DNA from: JAAYYM01 sp964483155
GTDB lineage: Bacteria > Bacillota > Clostridia > Lachnospirales > Lachnospiraceae
Length of the DNA stretch: 64,000 nt
Assembly (NCBI GenBank): GCA_964483155.1
Contig: CAZAAC010000002.1
Span: 37,100-101,099 of the forward strand
Direction: 5' to 3'
Below are positions 44,277 through 54,187 of the stretch, piece after piece. Within the stretch, counting starts at the first letter, position 1, and every line of letters starts with the position of its first letter. The position numbers and the translations under genes were made by a program. Below the pieces are notes generated by a model that saw only the letters and a program-made list of their open reading frames with translations, was not told the origin of the DNA and searched no databases.

Positions 44277-45356
44277 TTAGCAGATGGTTCCGCCGCCGTA
44301 CACATAATCTCCATCATAAAAAACGACCGCCTGTCCTGGCGTAACTGCTCTGACTGGTTTATCAAACTCTACCAAAAGTTCTTGTTTCCCAACCTTTTTT
44401 ATGGTACACATTTCACCCGAATGACTATATCGAATCTTAGCGCGCACACGTTTTTCTAATGGTATCTGTTCTTCTGCCATCATATTAATCTGATTACACA
44501 AAAGTTGATTCGTAAAAACATCTTCTGCTTTACCGATTACAACCTCGTTTGTTTCAGGTCTGATTTCTGTTACAAAAACAGGATATCCCATTGCCAAATC
44601 TAAACCCTTGCGTTGACCAACTGTATAATAAATAATACCTCTATGCCTACCAATCACAGTTCCATCAGCAAAAATGAAGTTTCCTTCCTCTGGTACACGT
44701 TTTCCAGCCGTTTCACGAATAAATTTCCCATAATCATGATCCGGAATAAAGCATATTTCCTGACTATCTGGTTTTTGCGCCACATTGAGTCCTATTTTTT
44801 CAGCAATTCCTCTGATTTCTTCCTTTGTATACTCTCCAACTGGCATAATGGTATGTGCCAACTGATTCTGGTTTAAATTATAGAGTGCATACGTCTGATC
44901 CTTAGCTTGGGTAACCGAAGTTTTCAGTACATAACGACCGTTTTGTAGTCTATCTATTCTGGCATAGTGTCCTGTCGCTATCAGGTCCGCTCCTATACTG
45001 ATGCTCCTATTCAGAAGTGCCTCCCACTTCACATAGCGATTGCAGGCAATACATGGATTAGGTGTCCTACCATGAAGATATTCTTCCACAAAATAATCCA
45101 TGACATGCTTCTTAAATTCTGATTTGAAATTCATCACATAATATGGTATTTCAAGCATCTGTGAGACGCGTCGCGCATCATCAACCGCTGATAGCCCACA
45201 GCAACCCCCATTGTCCTCTATTATCTCTTCTTTTTCACTCTGCCATATCTGCATTGTGACACCAATCACATCATAGCCTTGTTCTTTTAGCAAATATGCT
45301 GCTACAGAGGAATCAACACCACCAGACATTCCTACCACTACTTTTTGTTTACTCAT
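44277..45356 (-). CDS. mnmA: tRNA-specific 2-thiouridylase MnmA
   Basis: Thiolates U34 of tRNA Lys, Glu and Gln. P-loop GMSGGVDSSVAAYLL; catalytic Cys in NPCIACNRYVKW; second Cys in DSQEICFIPD; GHYARI, TVGQRKGLDLAMG and the C-terminal beta domain ending VYGGGTIC. About 359 residues. ATG 45356 lies one base after the iscU stop; no strong ribosome site, so translation is probably coupled. The operon nifS-iscU-mnmA supplies sulfur directly from the desulfurase. Confidence 0.95.
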   Translation of the reverse strand: MSKQKVVVGMSGGVDSSVAAYLLKEQGYDVIGVTMQIWQSEKEEIIEDNGGCCGLSAVDDARRVSQMLEIPYYVMNFKSEFKKHVMDYFVEEYLHGRTPNPCIACNRYVKWEALLNRSISIGADLIATGHYARIDRLQNGRYVLKTSVTQAKDQTYALYNLNQNQLAHTIMPVGEYTKEEIRGIAEKIGLNVAQKPDSQEICFIPDHDYGKFIRETAGKRVPEEGNFIFADGTVIGRHRGIIYYTVGQRKGLDLAMGYPVFVTEIRPETNEVVIGKAEDVFTNQLLCNQINMMAEEQIPLEKRVRAKIRYSHSGEMCTIKKVGKQELLVEFDKPVRAVTPGQAVVFYDGDYVYGGGTIC

Positions 45357-45357
45357 A

Positions 45358-45798
45358 TTAATATTCTTCACGGTCCTCTTCACCCTCATGTACATCGCTC
45401 TTTGGCTTCTTTAGTCCCTCGATTTGAATATCATGCTTTTCGGCATAATCCCATAATGCAGCATGAATTGCCTCTTCGGCAAGCAATGAGCAATGTACCT
45501 TTACAGGGGGAAGTCCATCTAATGCTTCTGTCACTGCTTTATTTGTAATCTGCATTGCCTCTTGAATTGATTTTCCCTTTACAAGCTCCGTAGCCATAGA
45601 ACTAGTTGCCACAGCAGCACCACAACCAAATGTTTTGAATTTACAATCGCGAACAATCTGATTTTCATCAATATCTAAATAGATACGCATAATATCGCCA
45701 CACTTCGCATTGCCAACTGTTCCTATTCCACTTGCATTCTCTATTTCTCCCACATTACGTGGATTTGAAAAATGATCCATTACTTTTTCTGAGTACAT
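45358..45798 (-). CDS. iscU: Fe-S cluster scaffold IscU/NifU-like
   Basis: Assembles Fe-S clusters from sulfur of the desulfurase upstream. The three cluster Cys are in GNAKCGDIMRIYLDID, TFGCGAAVATSSM and VHCSLLAEEAI. About 146 residues including a charged tail (KKPKSDVHEGEEDREEY). ATG 45798 has AGGAGG four to five bases upstream. 46 bases separate it from nifS. Confidence 0.93.
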   Translation of the reverse strand: MYSEKVMDHFSNPRNVGEIENASGIGTVGNAKCGDIMRIYLDIDENQIVRDCKFKTFGCGAAVATSSMATELVKGKSIQEAMQITNKAVTEALDGLPPVKVHCSLLAEEAIHAALWDYAEKHDIQIEGLKKPKSDVHEGEEDREEY

Positions 45799-45844
45799 CT
45801 TTCTTCCTCCTATCATTAACATTCCAATTTTTATTACAATAAAA

Positions 45845-47035
45845 TCATGCTTTCATAAAGTCCTCGTACAAAGGAGACATCTTTCTCAGTTTCTCCACTA
45901 TTATCTTTATTTTTTCCAACACATAATCCATTTCTTCTTTTGTATTCTCTTCGTTTAGTGTCAATCTAAGTGAGCCGTGTGCGATCTCATGCGGTAATCC
46001 AATCGCCAGTAGAACATGTGATGGATCAAGTGAACCTGATGTACATGCTGAACCGCTAGAACCACATATGCCTTCCATATCAAGCATAATCAATAATGAT
46101 TCTCCTTCTACAAATCGAAAACTGAAATTAATATTGTTAGGAAGTCTCATGGCCTGATCTCCATTAAGTCTCACATGAGGTATTTCCTTTAAAACTTTTT
46201 CTATCAAGTAATCCCTTAGTTCCGTTTCTTTTTCTGCACGGGATTGCATTGTATTGACTGCGCGTTCGGCAGCTTTTGCAAGGCCCACAATACCTGGTAC
46301 ATTTTCCGTTCCCGCACGTCGGCTTCTTTCTTGCCCACCACCATGAATAAACGAACGAATTTTGATACCCTTTCTTACATAAAGAAATCCGATCCCTTTA
46401 GGCCCATTCAGCTTATGTCCACTCGCACTCATCATATCAATTTTATATTCGTCTACATTAATCGGCAGTTGACCAAATGCCTGCACAGCATCGGTATGAA
46501 ATAATACGTTATGTTTTTTTGCAATTTCGCCTATTTCTTTTATTGGCTGTATTGTTCCAATTTCGTTATTGGCAAACATAACAGAAATCAATATGGTATC
46601 CGGACGAATTGCTTTTTCTAATTCATTTAGCTTAAGCACACCATTCTCATCAACATTGATATAGGATATCTCAAATCCTCTCTTCTGCAGATATTCACAG
46701 GTATGCAATATTGCATGATGCTCTATCTTAGAAGTGATAATATGTTTGCCCTTACTTTCATATGCCTCTGCTGTTGCGATAAGTGCCCAATTATCTGATT
46801 CAGAACCACCTGCTGTAAAATAAATCTCATTTACATCCGCACCAATTGTATGTGCAATTGTTTCCCTGCTCTCTGCAACCGCTCTCTTGCTAGAAGACGC
46901 CAGTTCATATATACTACTTGGATTACCATAAAGTTTTGTAAAATAAGGTATCATTGCTTCCACGACTTCTGGTGCAGTCTTTGTTGTTGCTGCATTATCC
47001 AAATAAATAAAAGATTTTTCTTTATTATTATCCAT
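45845..47035 (-). CDS. nifS: Cysteine desulfurase NifS/IscS
   Basis: PLP enzyme releasing sulfur from cysteine for Fe-S clusters and tRNA thiolation. YLDNAATTKTAPEV, HHAILHTCEYL, SASGHKLNGPKGIGFLY (PLP Lys) and GSSGSACTSGSLDPSHVL (catalytic Cys loop). About 396 residues, group I. ATG 47035 has AAGGAAG upstream. Promoter is well matched. No IscR gene is visible in the window, so regulation of the operon is not clear. Confidence 0.95.
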   Translation of the reverse strand: MDNNKEKSFIYLDNAATTKTAPEVVEAMIPYFTKLYGNPSSIYELASSSKRAVAESRETIAHTIGADVNEIYFTAGGSESDNWALIATAEAYESKGKHIITSKIEHHAILHTCEYLQKRGFEISYINVDENGVLKLNELEKAIRPDTILISVMFANNEIGTIQPIKEIGEIAKKHNVLFHTDAVQAFGQLPINVDEYKIDMMSASGHKLNGPKGIGFLYVRKGIKIRSFIHGGGQERSRRAGTENVPGIVGLAKAAERAVNTMQSRAEKETELRDYLIEKVLKEIPHVRLNGDQAMRLPNNINFSFRFVEGESLLIMLDMEGICGSSGSACTSGSLDPSHVLLAIGLPHEIAHGSLRLTLNEENTKEEMDYVLEKIKIIVEKLRKMSPLYEDFMKA

Positions 47036-47133
47036 AATTTTCAACTTCCTTTCTATTGCTTTTGTTTACAAAAAGGAAAGATTTTTTAACTACTATAATC
47101 ATTTCCTAGTAAACCCATACGAATTCATACATT

Positions 47134-47162
47134 ATGATAGCACCACCTAATTGTTCTGTCAA
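47134..47162 (-). promoter_or_regulatory. Promoter of nifS-iscU-mnmA
   Basis: Minus-strand TTGACA (47157-47162), 17-base spacer, TATCAT (47134-47139) with a TG one base before the -10 (extended -10). Confidence 0.75.
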
Positions 47163-47182
47163 CATATTATAATGCATCAGTT

Positions 47183-47213
47183 AAAAAATGGAACCTACTC
47201 GGTTCCATTTTTT
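47183..47213 (-). terminator. Terminator after xerD
   Basis: AAAAAATGGAACC and GGTTCCATTTTTT form a perfect 13-bp stem with a five-base loop, T-rich on both sides. Confidence 0.9.
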
Positions 47214-47225
47214 ATAATTCTTATA

Positions 47226-48110
47226 TTATCCACGCGGATGTGCTTTTGCATATACTTCTCGGATTCTGTTGTGATTCATGCTCGCATAAATCTGCGTCGT
47301 AGAAATATCCGAATGACCCAGCATCTCCTGCACTGAGCGAAGATCTGCTCCATTTTCAACTAAATGTGCCGCAAATGAATGTCGCAGTGTATGTGGTGTA
47401 ATATCGGTTGAAATACCTGCCTTTTTTGCATAATACTTTATTAATTTCCAAAAACCCTGTCTACTCATTGGTTTGCCTGAACAATTTACAAAAAGTATTT
47501 TGGAGTTCTTATCCTCTATCATTGCCTCTCTTGACGCTTCAAGGTACTTAGCAAGTGCATGTTTTGCTTCCATCCCAAACGGAATTATTCTTTCTTTATT
47601 GATATCCTTGCAAACAATATACCCCATTTGCATATTAACATCATTCACATGGAGCCCAATTAATTCAGACACACGGATACCTGTCGCATATAACAACTCA
47701 AGCATAGCTTTATCTCTGGCTTCTTTCGGTGTGTTTCCCTTTGGCTGTTCCAACAGGAAAACCACTTCCGATGGTGTTAGAACTTCTGGTATCTTCTTAT
47801 CTATTTTAGGGGATCTTAATGCCTCTGACGGATCTTCTTTGATATATCCTTCTTTGAATGAAAAATGAAAAAATGCCTTCATAGAAGCAATATTACGAGA
47901 AATCGTCGCAGCAGCAAATCCACTTTTTTCCATATTAAGAACATATGCGTTAAGATTTGTTACCGTAATTTTATCCACCTTAATAATTCCCTGATCATCC
48001 ATAAACTTTAACAGTTTATATAGATCTCTTTTGTAAGACATTTCTGTATTATTTGAAGTTTTCTTCACATTATGTAAATAGGTTATGAATCCTAATATTT
48101 CTTGCTCCAT
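47226..48110 (-). CDS. xerD: Tyrosine recombinase XerD-type
   Basis: Site-specific recombinase; likely resolves chromosome dimers. N-terminal SAM-like DNA-binding domain (1-90), then the catalytic domain with Arg146 (ATGIRVSELIGL), His240/Arg243 (HTLRHSFAAHL), His266 (LGHSDISTT) and nucleophile Tyr275 (QIYASMNH). 294 residues, the size of housekeeping XerC/XerD rather than phage integrases; no att-like or phage genes flank it. Own promoter and terminator. Confidence 0.9.
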   Translation of the reverse strand: MEQEILGFITYLHNVKKTSNNTEMSYKRDLYKLLKFMDDQGIIKVDKITVTNLNAYVLNMEKSGFAAATISRNIASMKAFFHFSFKEGYIKEDPSEALRSPKIDKKIPEVLTPSEVVFLLEQPKGNTPKEARDKAMLELLYATGIRVSELIGLHVNDVNMQMGYIVCKDINKERIIPFGMEAKHALAKYLEASREAMIEDKNSKILFVNCSGKPMSRQGFWKLIKYYAKKAGISTDITPHTLRHSFAAHLVENGADLRSVQEMLGHSDISTTQIYASMNHNRIREVYAKAHPRG

Positions 48111-48170
48111 TCCGTGTAAAACCCTTCCCTCATCTCATTTTGTATGTCTCACAAAACACTTACATTTAAC

Positions 48171-48199
48171 ATTATAAGCAGAATTTAAAAGAAAAGCAA
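48171..48199 (-). promoter_or_regulatory. Predicted xerD promoter
   Basis: Minus-strand TTGCTT (48194-48199), 17-base spacer, perfect TATAAT (48171-48176). The rest of 48200-48380 shows nothing I can support. Confidence 0.6.
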
Positions 48200-48380
48200 A
48201 TGGTATTTTTGCATATTTTGGGGCATTTCAAGGTTTTTTATTTGAAAGTACAAGATGTCGTTTCATTATTTTTTTTATATCACTATATGTTGTAAAATTC
48301 TCCAAAAAATATTTTTAATTAATTACAAACATATTTGGATTTACATAACTTTTTGCCAGATTACTGTTATGCAAACTAAA

Positions 48381-48409
48381 AAAACTGCCCCCATTATGGT
48401 GACAGTTTT
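48381..48409 (-). terminator. Terminator after the Nudix gene
   Basis: AAAACTG (48381-48387) and CAGTTTT (48403-48409) with partial pairing of the inner C/G runs; seven T follow in the minus direction. Confidence 0.8.
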
Positions 48410-48425
48410 ACTTATAATTTTTGAA

Positions 48426-48965
48426 TTAGCAGTATTTATTTTTATATGCCAGTAATGCAAGCATGGTCTTTGCATCAGCAATCCCATCGCCTCTATATAT
48501 CATTTCTACCAATTCATCAAGCGCATACGCTTGTACCTCAATATACTCGTCCTCATCTAAATTCTGCTGTGATTTTACTAAATCTCTCGCCAGATATACA
48601 TCGATTTTTTCATTACAAAATGCTACTGAAGTGTATAAACTAACTAGCGGAATCATATTGCTCGTACGATATCCCGTTTCCTCTTCTAGTTCCCTGAACG
48701 CTGTATCCAGTGTCGGTTCTTCTATTCCATTACGTCCGCCTGCCGGAATCTCTAAAGTATAGCTATCTATAGCATTACGATATTGCTTTACCATAAGTAT
48801 CCTTCCATCGTCCATAACTGGTACGATTGCCGCAGCACCGATATGTTTGATAAAGTCAAATGTTGTTTCTCTTCCGTCAGGTAGCAATATTGCATCTTCA
48901 TAATATTCCGTGATATTACCTTTATGAATCAATGTTCTTCCAATACGTTTATGTTTTTCCAGCAT
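48426..48965 (-). CDS. Nudix hydrolase, ADP-ribose pyrophosphatase-like
   Basis: The Nudix box is complete: G(RNGIE)E(PTLDTAF)REL-EEETGY. Upstream ILMVKQYRNAIDSYTLEIPAG matches the ADP-ribose pyrophosphatase subfamily (NudF), which cleaves ADP-ribose to AMP and ribose 5-phosphate. 179 residues. AAGG precedes ATG 48965. Three bases separate it from the aminotransferase gene, so they form an operon; a metabolic link is not obvious. Confidence 0.9.
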   Translation of the reverse strand: MLEKHKRIGRTLIHKGNITEYYEDAILLPDGRETTFDFIKHIGAAAIVPVMDDGRILMVKQYRNAIDSYTLEIPAGGRNGIEEPTLDTAFRELEEETGYRTSNMIPLVSLYTSVAFCNEKIDVYLARDLVKSQQNLDEDEYIEVQAYALDELVEMIYRGDGIADAKTMLALLAYKNKYC

Positions 48966-48968
48966 ATT

Positions 48969-50165
48969 TTATAATCCTTTCAAAAACTCTTCAATCCTGT
49001 CAAGTCCCTTTTGGATCTGTTCAATTGAAATGGCATAGGATAATCGGAAATTACGTGGAAAGCCAAAATCTGCACAGGGAACAACTGCTACCGAATAGTC
49101 TTCTAATAAGATATCCGCTAAACGCTCCGTATTAGCAATCTTTTCTCCTTTATAATCTTTATCCATCAAATTTTGAACATCTACAAACAGATAAAAGGCG
49201 CCTTTAGGCTCAAGAGCTGAGATATATGGCATTTTTGATACTCTCTCATACATATAAATCCGCCTCTTATTAAATTCAACTCTCATAATTTCCATGTCTT
49301 TTTGTGGCCCTTTTAATGCCTCAAGTGCCGCTTTCTGTGCGATGGAATTTGGATTTGAAGTTGCATGGCTTTGAATCGATGACATTAATTTAGCAATTTC
49401 AACACTAGAACCTGTATAACCAATTCTCCAGCCTGTCATGGCATAACTCTTTGATAAACCTGAACATGTAATCGTTCTTTTATAGATTTCTTCATTAAAA
49501 GAAGCGATGCTCACATGCTTTTCTTCCCCATAAACGAGATGCTCATACATCTCATCTGCAACAACCATAATGTCATTTTTAACCACTACATCAGCAATTG
49601 CACGCAATTCCTCTTCTGAATAAATCATCCCTGTTGGATTACTTGGTGAATTAAGTATGAGTGCCTTTGTTTTATCTGTAATTGCTTCTTCCACCTGTTT
49701 TGCAGTAACCTTATAGCCCTGTGCTTTAGGTCCAACAATATACACAGGCACACCATCGGATAATTTCACCATCTCTGGATAACTTAGCCAGTATGGTGAT
49801 GGAATTATTACCTCATCTCCTGGATTTAATATTGCATCAAATACATTTGAGAGTGAATGCTTTCCACCATTGCTGATTACAATCTGATTTGGTTTATAGT
49901 CAAGATGATTAAACTCTCTGAATTTATCGCAGACAGCTTCTTTTAATTCCACAGTTCCCGATGCAGGGGTATACTTTGTGAATCCAGATGTAATTGCTTC
50001 AATTGCAGCTCCACACACATTTTCAGGCGTATTAAAGTCTGGTTCACCAGCTCCAAATCCTACCACATCAATTCCTTTTGCTTTCATTTCCTTCGCCTTT
50101 GCAGTAATTGCAAGTGTCGAAGATGCCTTTACAGCCATTGCTTTTTTCGATAATGTTAACGCCAT
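48969..50165 (-). CDS. Pyridoxal-phosphate aminotransferase, aspartate type (class I)
   Basis: Fold type I aminotransferase. DVVGFGAGEPDFNTPENV, NGGKHSLSNVFDAILNPGDEVIIPSPYW, LNSPSNPTGMIYSEEEL, and PLP Lys in CSGLSKSYAMTGWRIGYTG; C-terminal FGFPRNFRLSYAIS with the carboxylate-binding Arg. About 398 residues, close to aspartate aminotransferases of Bacillus/Thermus type (aspB). ATG 50165 has AAGGGG upstream. Promoter 50218-50246. Confidence 0.9.
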   Translation of the reverse strand: MALTLSKKAMAVKASSTLAITAKAKEMKAKGIDVVGFGAGEPDFNTPENVCGAAIEAITSGFTKYTPASGTVELKEAVCDKFREFNHLDYKPNQIVISNGGKHSLSNVFDAILNPGDEVIIPSPYWLSYPEMVKLSDGVPVYIVGPKAQGYKVTAKQVEEAITDKTKALILNSPSNPTGMIYSEEELRAIADVVVKNDIMVVADEMYEHLVYGEEKHVSIASFNEEIYKRTITCSGLSKSYAMTGWRIGYTGSSVEIAKLMSSIQSHATSNPNSIAQKAALEALKGPQKDMEIMRVEFNKRRIYMYERVSKMPYISALEPKGAFYLFVDVQNLMDKDYKGEKIANTERLADILLEDYSVAVVPCADFGFPRNFRLSYAISIEQIQKGLDRIEEFLKGL

Positions 50166-50217
50166 TTTATTTCCCCTTTTGACTTTTCTTTTATTTGTAG
50201 TTGCTTTAACTTGAATC

Positions 50218-50246
50218 AGTATATTACATGAAATACAATTGTACAA
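50218..50246 (-). promoter_or_regulatory. Predicted promoter of the aminotransferase gene
   Basis: Minus-strand TTGTAC (50241-50246), 17-base spacer, TATACT (50218-50223). Confidence 0.6.
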
Positions 50247-50285
50247 GAGAAAAATGCAAAAATAACGACATTTGTTTTTCTCACG

Positions 50286-50308
50286 CGGACATTGATGTGC
50301 AATGTCCG
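50286..50308. repeat. Inverted repeat, CGGACATTG/CAATGTCCG
   Basis: Perfect nine-base arms with a five-base loop between the large membrane-protein gene and the aminotransferase promoter. No T-run follows in either direction, so a protein-binding site or a Rho-assisted end are both possible. Confidence 0.7.
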
Positions 50309-50375
50309 TATCTCATAATATTGATATCCATTTGTATCAAAATAAATGCAAACCTGTCAGAAAAACTAATGCATT

Positions 50376-53300
50376 TTACCATGTCCATTCCTGCATTAAG
50401 CGTTTGATTTTATTGTTTGGCTTTTCACCCTTCTTTTTATAATACTCATTAAACGAGGCAAGTATAATTAAGATAACTCCTGTTGCCAGCAAATAAATCC
50501 ACCATGCAATGCTTAGCCAGAATTCCCTTGATAGATATACCGCCAGCATAATCAATGTAATTGCAGAAATAAGAAACCATCTTTTACGTTTTTTCCAGAA
50601 TGACACTAGCAATATGAATAGTGATAACAATCCCAGTATTATGACATCAAATATTTCTTTATTAAAAATAGCGTCAATTCCCTGCCATAGCAAACATATT
50701 GCCACCGCGAGGCAAAAAACCCATGACATCACAGGCTCATAGTTTTTCCAAATCCATTTATAGAGGGTAAATGCAAGCAACACAAGTGGAATCATGCACC
50801 ATTCAGATAAAAACAATTCTGGAACATGTATAAACGGTTGTGTCAGCCATGCAATACAAAACAAAATAGCTGCTAATGTCAATAATAGCTGATCCATGTG
50901 TTTATGAATCCTCTTATACAATGCAATGCAATATACTGCTGCCATAATCATACCACAGAACTGCCAGCCCTCCTGCTGCTGCATCAGTAAGATAAAAGTA
51001 GGAATAATGCTTAATATCACATGCCAGTCTACCTCTACTGCCTTATTTGCCACCACATCATCTGCCGATTCTGTCGATATTTCAAAAACCCTATGATGCA
51101 GAAAACGACTTAATACTAGCATGGACACATATACCAGTAACCATGTAACTGCCACTACATTTTTATTAAATTCCAATATAAATATCAGTTTATATACAAG
51201 AACTAATACTACTATCGCTGGTATACATCCAAAAGCAGTATTCTTAATGCGATACATTGTCCAGTAACATATTACAGAGATGAATAGAATGAGCAGATAA
51301 TTTAATATAACCGCAGTATTGAAGGCACAATAATTATAGGCAGCATCTGATGCTATCAGGCTTGCAAGCAGTGTCCCAATGGAAAGAACAATTAGTGGCC
51401 TGTTCTTTTTGATTCCTGCTACTACTGTTAAAAAAAGCGTCCCCAAAATAAGTGCCCGAATATCAAAAGGTTCTCGTTTTGCAAATACTATTTCGCAAAA
51501 CTGCCATAGGGCGCACCCGCCCAACGTTATGTAAAAACACCATATGCTCCTTTTTCTTTCTTCTTTCCATATTATCCTGTAAAAACAAAACGCAGATAAT
51601 AGAAGGGGAAGCATATTTATCTCTGCCCTATACAAGTCTGGTATTTTCATAAATGGCTGCCACCACCATGCCACACACAACAGAATCATTACAATAGTAT
51701 AAATATATTTATTGGCTTTTGGATTGCTTCTGCCCAGAAAATTAAGGAGATATCCTATTAGCAGAAAAATTGCTATAAACTCCCATATGCGATCATTTGA
51801 TATAAGCATGATACAAGGGATTCCTAAAATGCCAATCCCTATCCAGTCAAACAGATACCCACTTCTAATATTGTTATCTTTTTTAATATAGTGATAGACC
51901 TGTGGATAGATTACCCTGCTCAAAAATAGAAGTAGCATAAACACAATTCCCCATGCAATATAACTTATGTTGTCGTAAAAGGCCATATCCATAAATAATC
52001 TGTCCACAATAATATAGAATAGAAATACTGAAACAAATCCTGCAATTGTATTCTTCCATCTGTGAAGCGACCAATAGCATATCAAATTGATTATGAACAG
52101 CATAATTCCAATTCCCACTGGCAAAAGAGAATCTATCCTCCATAATGATATTGTAATCACAAGATATACATATAGCATAATCATGAGCAAGTGCCAGGCA
52201 GTATTTTTTAAACATCCTATCACTTTCTGCATTCTAGAACTTATTATGAGAGCAAGCAAAACGATTACTATCACAAGCATTGGAACTGATAACCTTATCA
52301 CACGCAAAACATCTGGTAGCGCCTCATATAAAGTTGCACTCATAGACAATGCTATACCAAGGCCTGATAAGTAAAGCCAAAGCTGTGCTCTACCCATACT
52401 TTCTGTATAAACTATTTTTTCTCCCTCTGCTTTGTTCTTTTCAATATGTAAAGTTTGTATGCGCTGAAATAATTGTGCTGTCGCATAAAGCGCAAGCATC
52501 CACAGATAAATTGGATGATATCCATTCTTTACAAAAAAGAAATCCATAAAAGAAGCTACGATACCCACAATCCATAGCATAACCGAAAAAGGGTGTATCA
52601 AACGTTTTGAAATAAATACATTTTTATTATGTAGAATACCCAGTAGTGTGAACAGCACGGAGAAAATGAAGAATAGCAATAATAGTTGCCACCCTATCGG
52701 TCGTGTAATAACATTTTTCAAACAATATAACACATATAAAGAACTCCAGGGTACAATGTGGCTTGCAAAGCGTGAAATTGTATTTTCTTTTCGACCAGCT
52801 GATAATACGATAAACATCATCAGACATAAAATGGCCACAATAAGAGAGGACCTATCACCTTTCCAGCCACCGCCTGCCAGCCAGCATACCGGAATAAACA
52901 GCAAATCTGAAACAATAGTTCTTAACCGGAGTCTACTGTTATCACAAATAAAATAGTAAATCAGGAATACGATAAAACTTAGTCCTGCTCCAACAAGTCC
53001 TTTATTTTCACTTACTATTTCTAATCCAGCAATTCCGATTACTATAATTGCTGAAATAAATGGATGAAAAAATATAATCCATTTCTGATTACCTTTCACA
53101 ATCAGCCACGTTAATGCAAACAAAATGCAAAGCAGTGTCACGATCCATAAGTCCTTGTTTTCAACAATTCCTTCCATTATGGAAAAGAATAGAAGCACAA
53201 TTCCAAAAGAATAGAAAACAATATATGTATAACGTGAAAATGAAGAGATGAAATTTGAGCGTTCAAGCCACGGAAAAACAGAAATCTGCTTTTCGGAAGA

Positions 53301-54131
53301 GAAAAAAATCATAAGCATAACCATTATCATACAATATAATGCACAAAGTAATCCTCTGACATCACTTTCACTGGTAATCTGCCATACCATGAAAAGCAGT
53401 GCAATCGTTCCTGAAGTATAGGCAAGCCAAACAAATAACTTAGATTTGAAACTGCCTGCCCCAAAAGCAAACGTAAATGTCAACAAAAGGAATGCTACAA
53501 AGCCAAGTATATAAGCGCCTTTGCCACCGATAGCAAAATAATTGCCTAGCATTTTAAAATATCCCATTCCTAAAAAAGACAATGGAATAAATAAACTGCC
53601 CAGAGAATAAAATGTTAGTCCTGTCTGCACTAAGTGTAGCTTCGAACGTGCAAAATACGATGCAACAAAAAAGACAATAATTAGGAAAAATATGACCACC
53701 ACTTTCACTAAATCTGGAAGCACCTGCCATGTCGTCGTTGCAAAAATAAGACCGGCTATCACTACAAATAATACACCAATGAAAAACACTATCGTTATCG
53801 CATTGATTTTAGTGTTTTGGTTTGCGGATTTTTTCAGTACTAATTCCTGCGGTTTTACTGCCTGAGAGGATGTCGTTTGTGGCTGGTATTTTGCTTCGAC
53901 AGCTTTAGAGCGTGTATCACTTTGTTTTTGCGTCAGCTCGCTATTAGACTGCATCTGTTCTTTCGGCTTAGGCATTATAGGGTTCTCAGCTTCCTGAAAA
54001 TATTCTTTCCCCTTGCTTTTTTCCAATTCACGTAGCCTGTCTCTCATCTTTATGTTTTTTTGATACAGAACGATAACCATTGGTAATAAAATCAACGGGC
54101 TGATGATCCATAAGACTGCAAATCCAATCAT
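50376..54131 (-). CDS. Very large polytopic membrane protein with internal duplication
   Basis: 1251 residues. One N-terminal helix, a Gln/Lys/Ser-rich cytosolic linker (about 30-105), then some thirty or more hydrophobic helices rich in Trp, Phe and Ile. The C-terminal half is a tandem duplication: ICYWSLHRWKNT at about 684 matches ICYWTMYRIKNT at about 954, and CVAWWWQPFMKIPDLYRAE at about 819 matches CIAWLTQPFIHVPELFLSE at about 1092, an offset of 270-273 residues. No enzymatic motif seen. Resembles large actinobacterial/clostridial membrane proteins called SCO7613-like, function unknown. ATG 54131 has GAGGGGGG upstream. Follows the G3E GTPase genes by 56 bases. Confidence 0.8.
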   Translation of the reverse strand: MIGFAVLWIISPLILLPMVIVLYQKNIKMRDRLRELEKSKGKEYFQEAENPIMPKPKEQMQSNSELTQKQSDTRSKAVEAKYQPQTTSSQAVKPQELVLKKSANQNTKINAITIVFFIGVLFVVIAGLIFATTTWQVLPDLVKVVVIFFLIIVFFVASYFARSKLHLVQTGLTFYSLGSLFIPLSFLGMGYFKMLGNYFAIGGKGAYILGFVAFLLLTFTFAFGAGSFKSKLFVWLAYTSGTIALLFMVWQITSESDVRGLLCALYCMIMVMLMIFFSSEKQISVFPWLERSNFISSFSRYTYIVFYSFGIVLLFFSIMEGIVENKDLWIVTLLCILFALTWLIVKGNQKWIIFFHPFISAIIVIGIAGLEIVSENKGLVGAGLSFIVFLIYYFICDNSRLRLRTIVSDLLFIPVCWLAGGGWKGDRSSLIVAILCLMMFIVLSAGRKENTISRFASHIVPWSSLYVLYCLKNVITRPIGWQLLLLFFIFSVLFTLLGILHNKNVFISKRLIHPFSVMLWIVGIVASFMDFFFVKNGYHPIYLWMLALYATAQLFQRIQTLHIEKNKAEGEKIVYTESMGRAQLWLYLSGLGIALSMSATLYEALPDVLRVIRLSVPMLVIVIVLLALIISSRMQKVIGCLKNTAWHLLMIMLYVYLVITISLWRIDSLLPVGIGIMLFIINLICYWSLHRWKNTIAGFVSVFLFYIIVDRLFMDMAFYDNISYIAWGIVFMLLLFLSRVIYPQVYHYIKKDNNIRSGYLFDWIGIGILGIPCIMLISNDRIWEFIAIFLLIGYLLNFLGRSNPKANKYIYTIVMILLCVAWWWQPFMKIPDLYRAEINMLPLLLSAFCFYRIIWKEERKRSIWCFYITLGGCALWQFCEIVFAKREPFDIRALILGTLFLTVVAGIKKNRPLIVLSIGTLLASLIASDAAYNYCAFNTAVILNYLLILFISVICYWTMYRIKNTAFGCIPAIVVLVLVYKLIFILEFNKNVVAVTWLLVYVSMLVLSRFLHHRVFEISTESADDVVANKAVEVDWHVILSIIPTFILLMQQQEGWQFCGMIMAAVYCIALYKRIHKHMDQLLLTLAAILFCIAWLTQPFIHVPELFLSEWCMIPLVLLAFTLYKWIWKNYEPVMSWVFCLAVAICLLWQGIDAIFNKEIFDVIILGLLSLFILLVSFWKKRKRWFLISAITLIMLAVYLSREFWLSIAWWIYLLATGVILIILASFNEYYKKKGEKPNNKIKRLMQEWTW

Positions 54132-54187
54132 ATTTGTCCCCCCTCTATTCCTCATCAAATACTACATTTAAAAACAGATGCCTTTAT

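Noticed and set aside
47226..48110. Integrase of a mobile element
   Set aside because: Size and motifs fit housekeeping XerD; no tRNA, att repeats or phage genes nearby.
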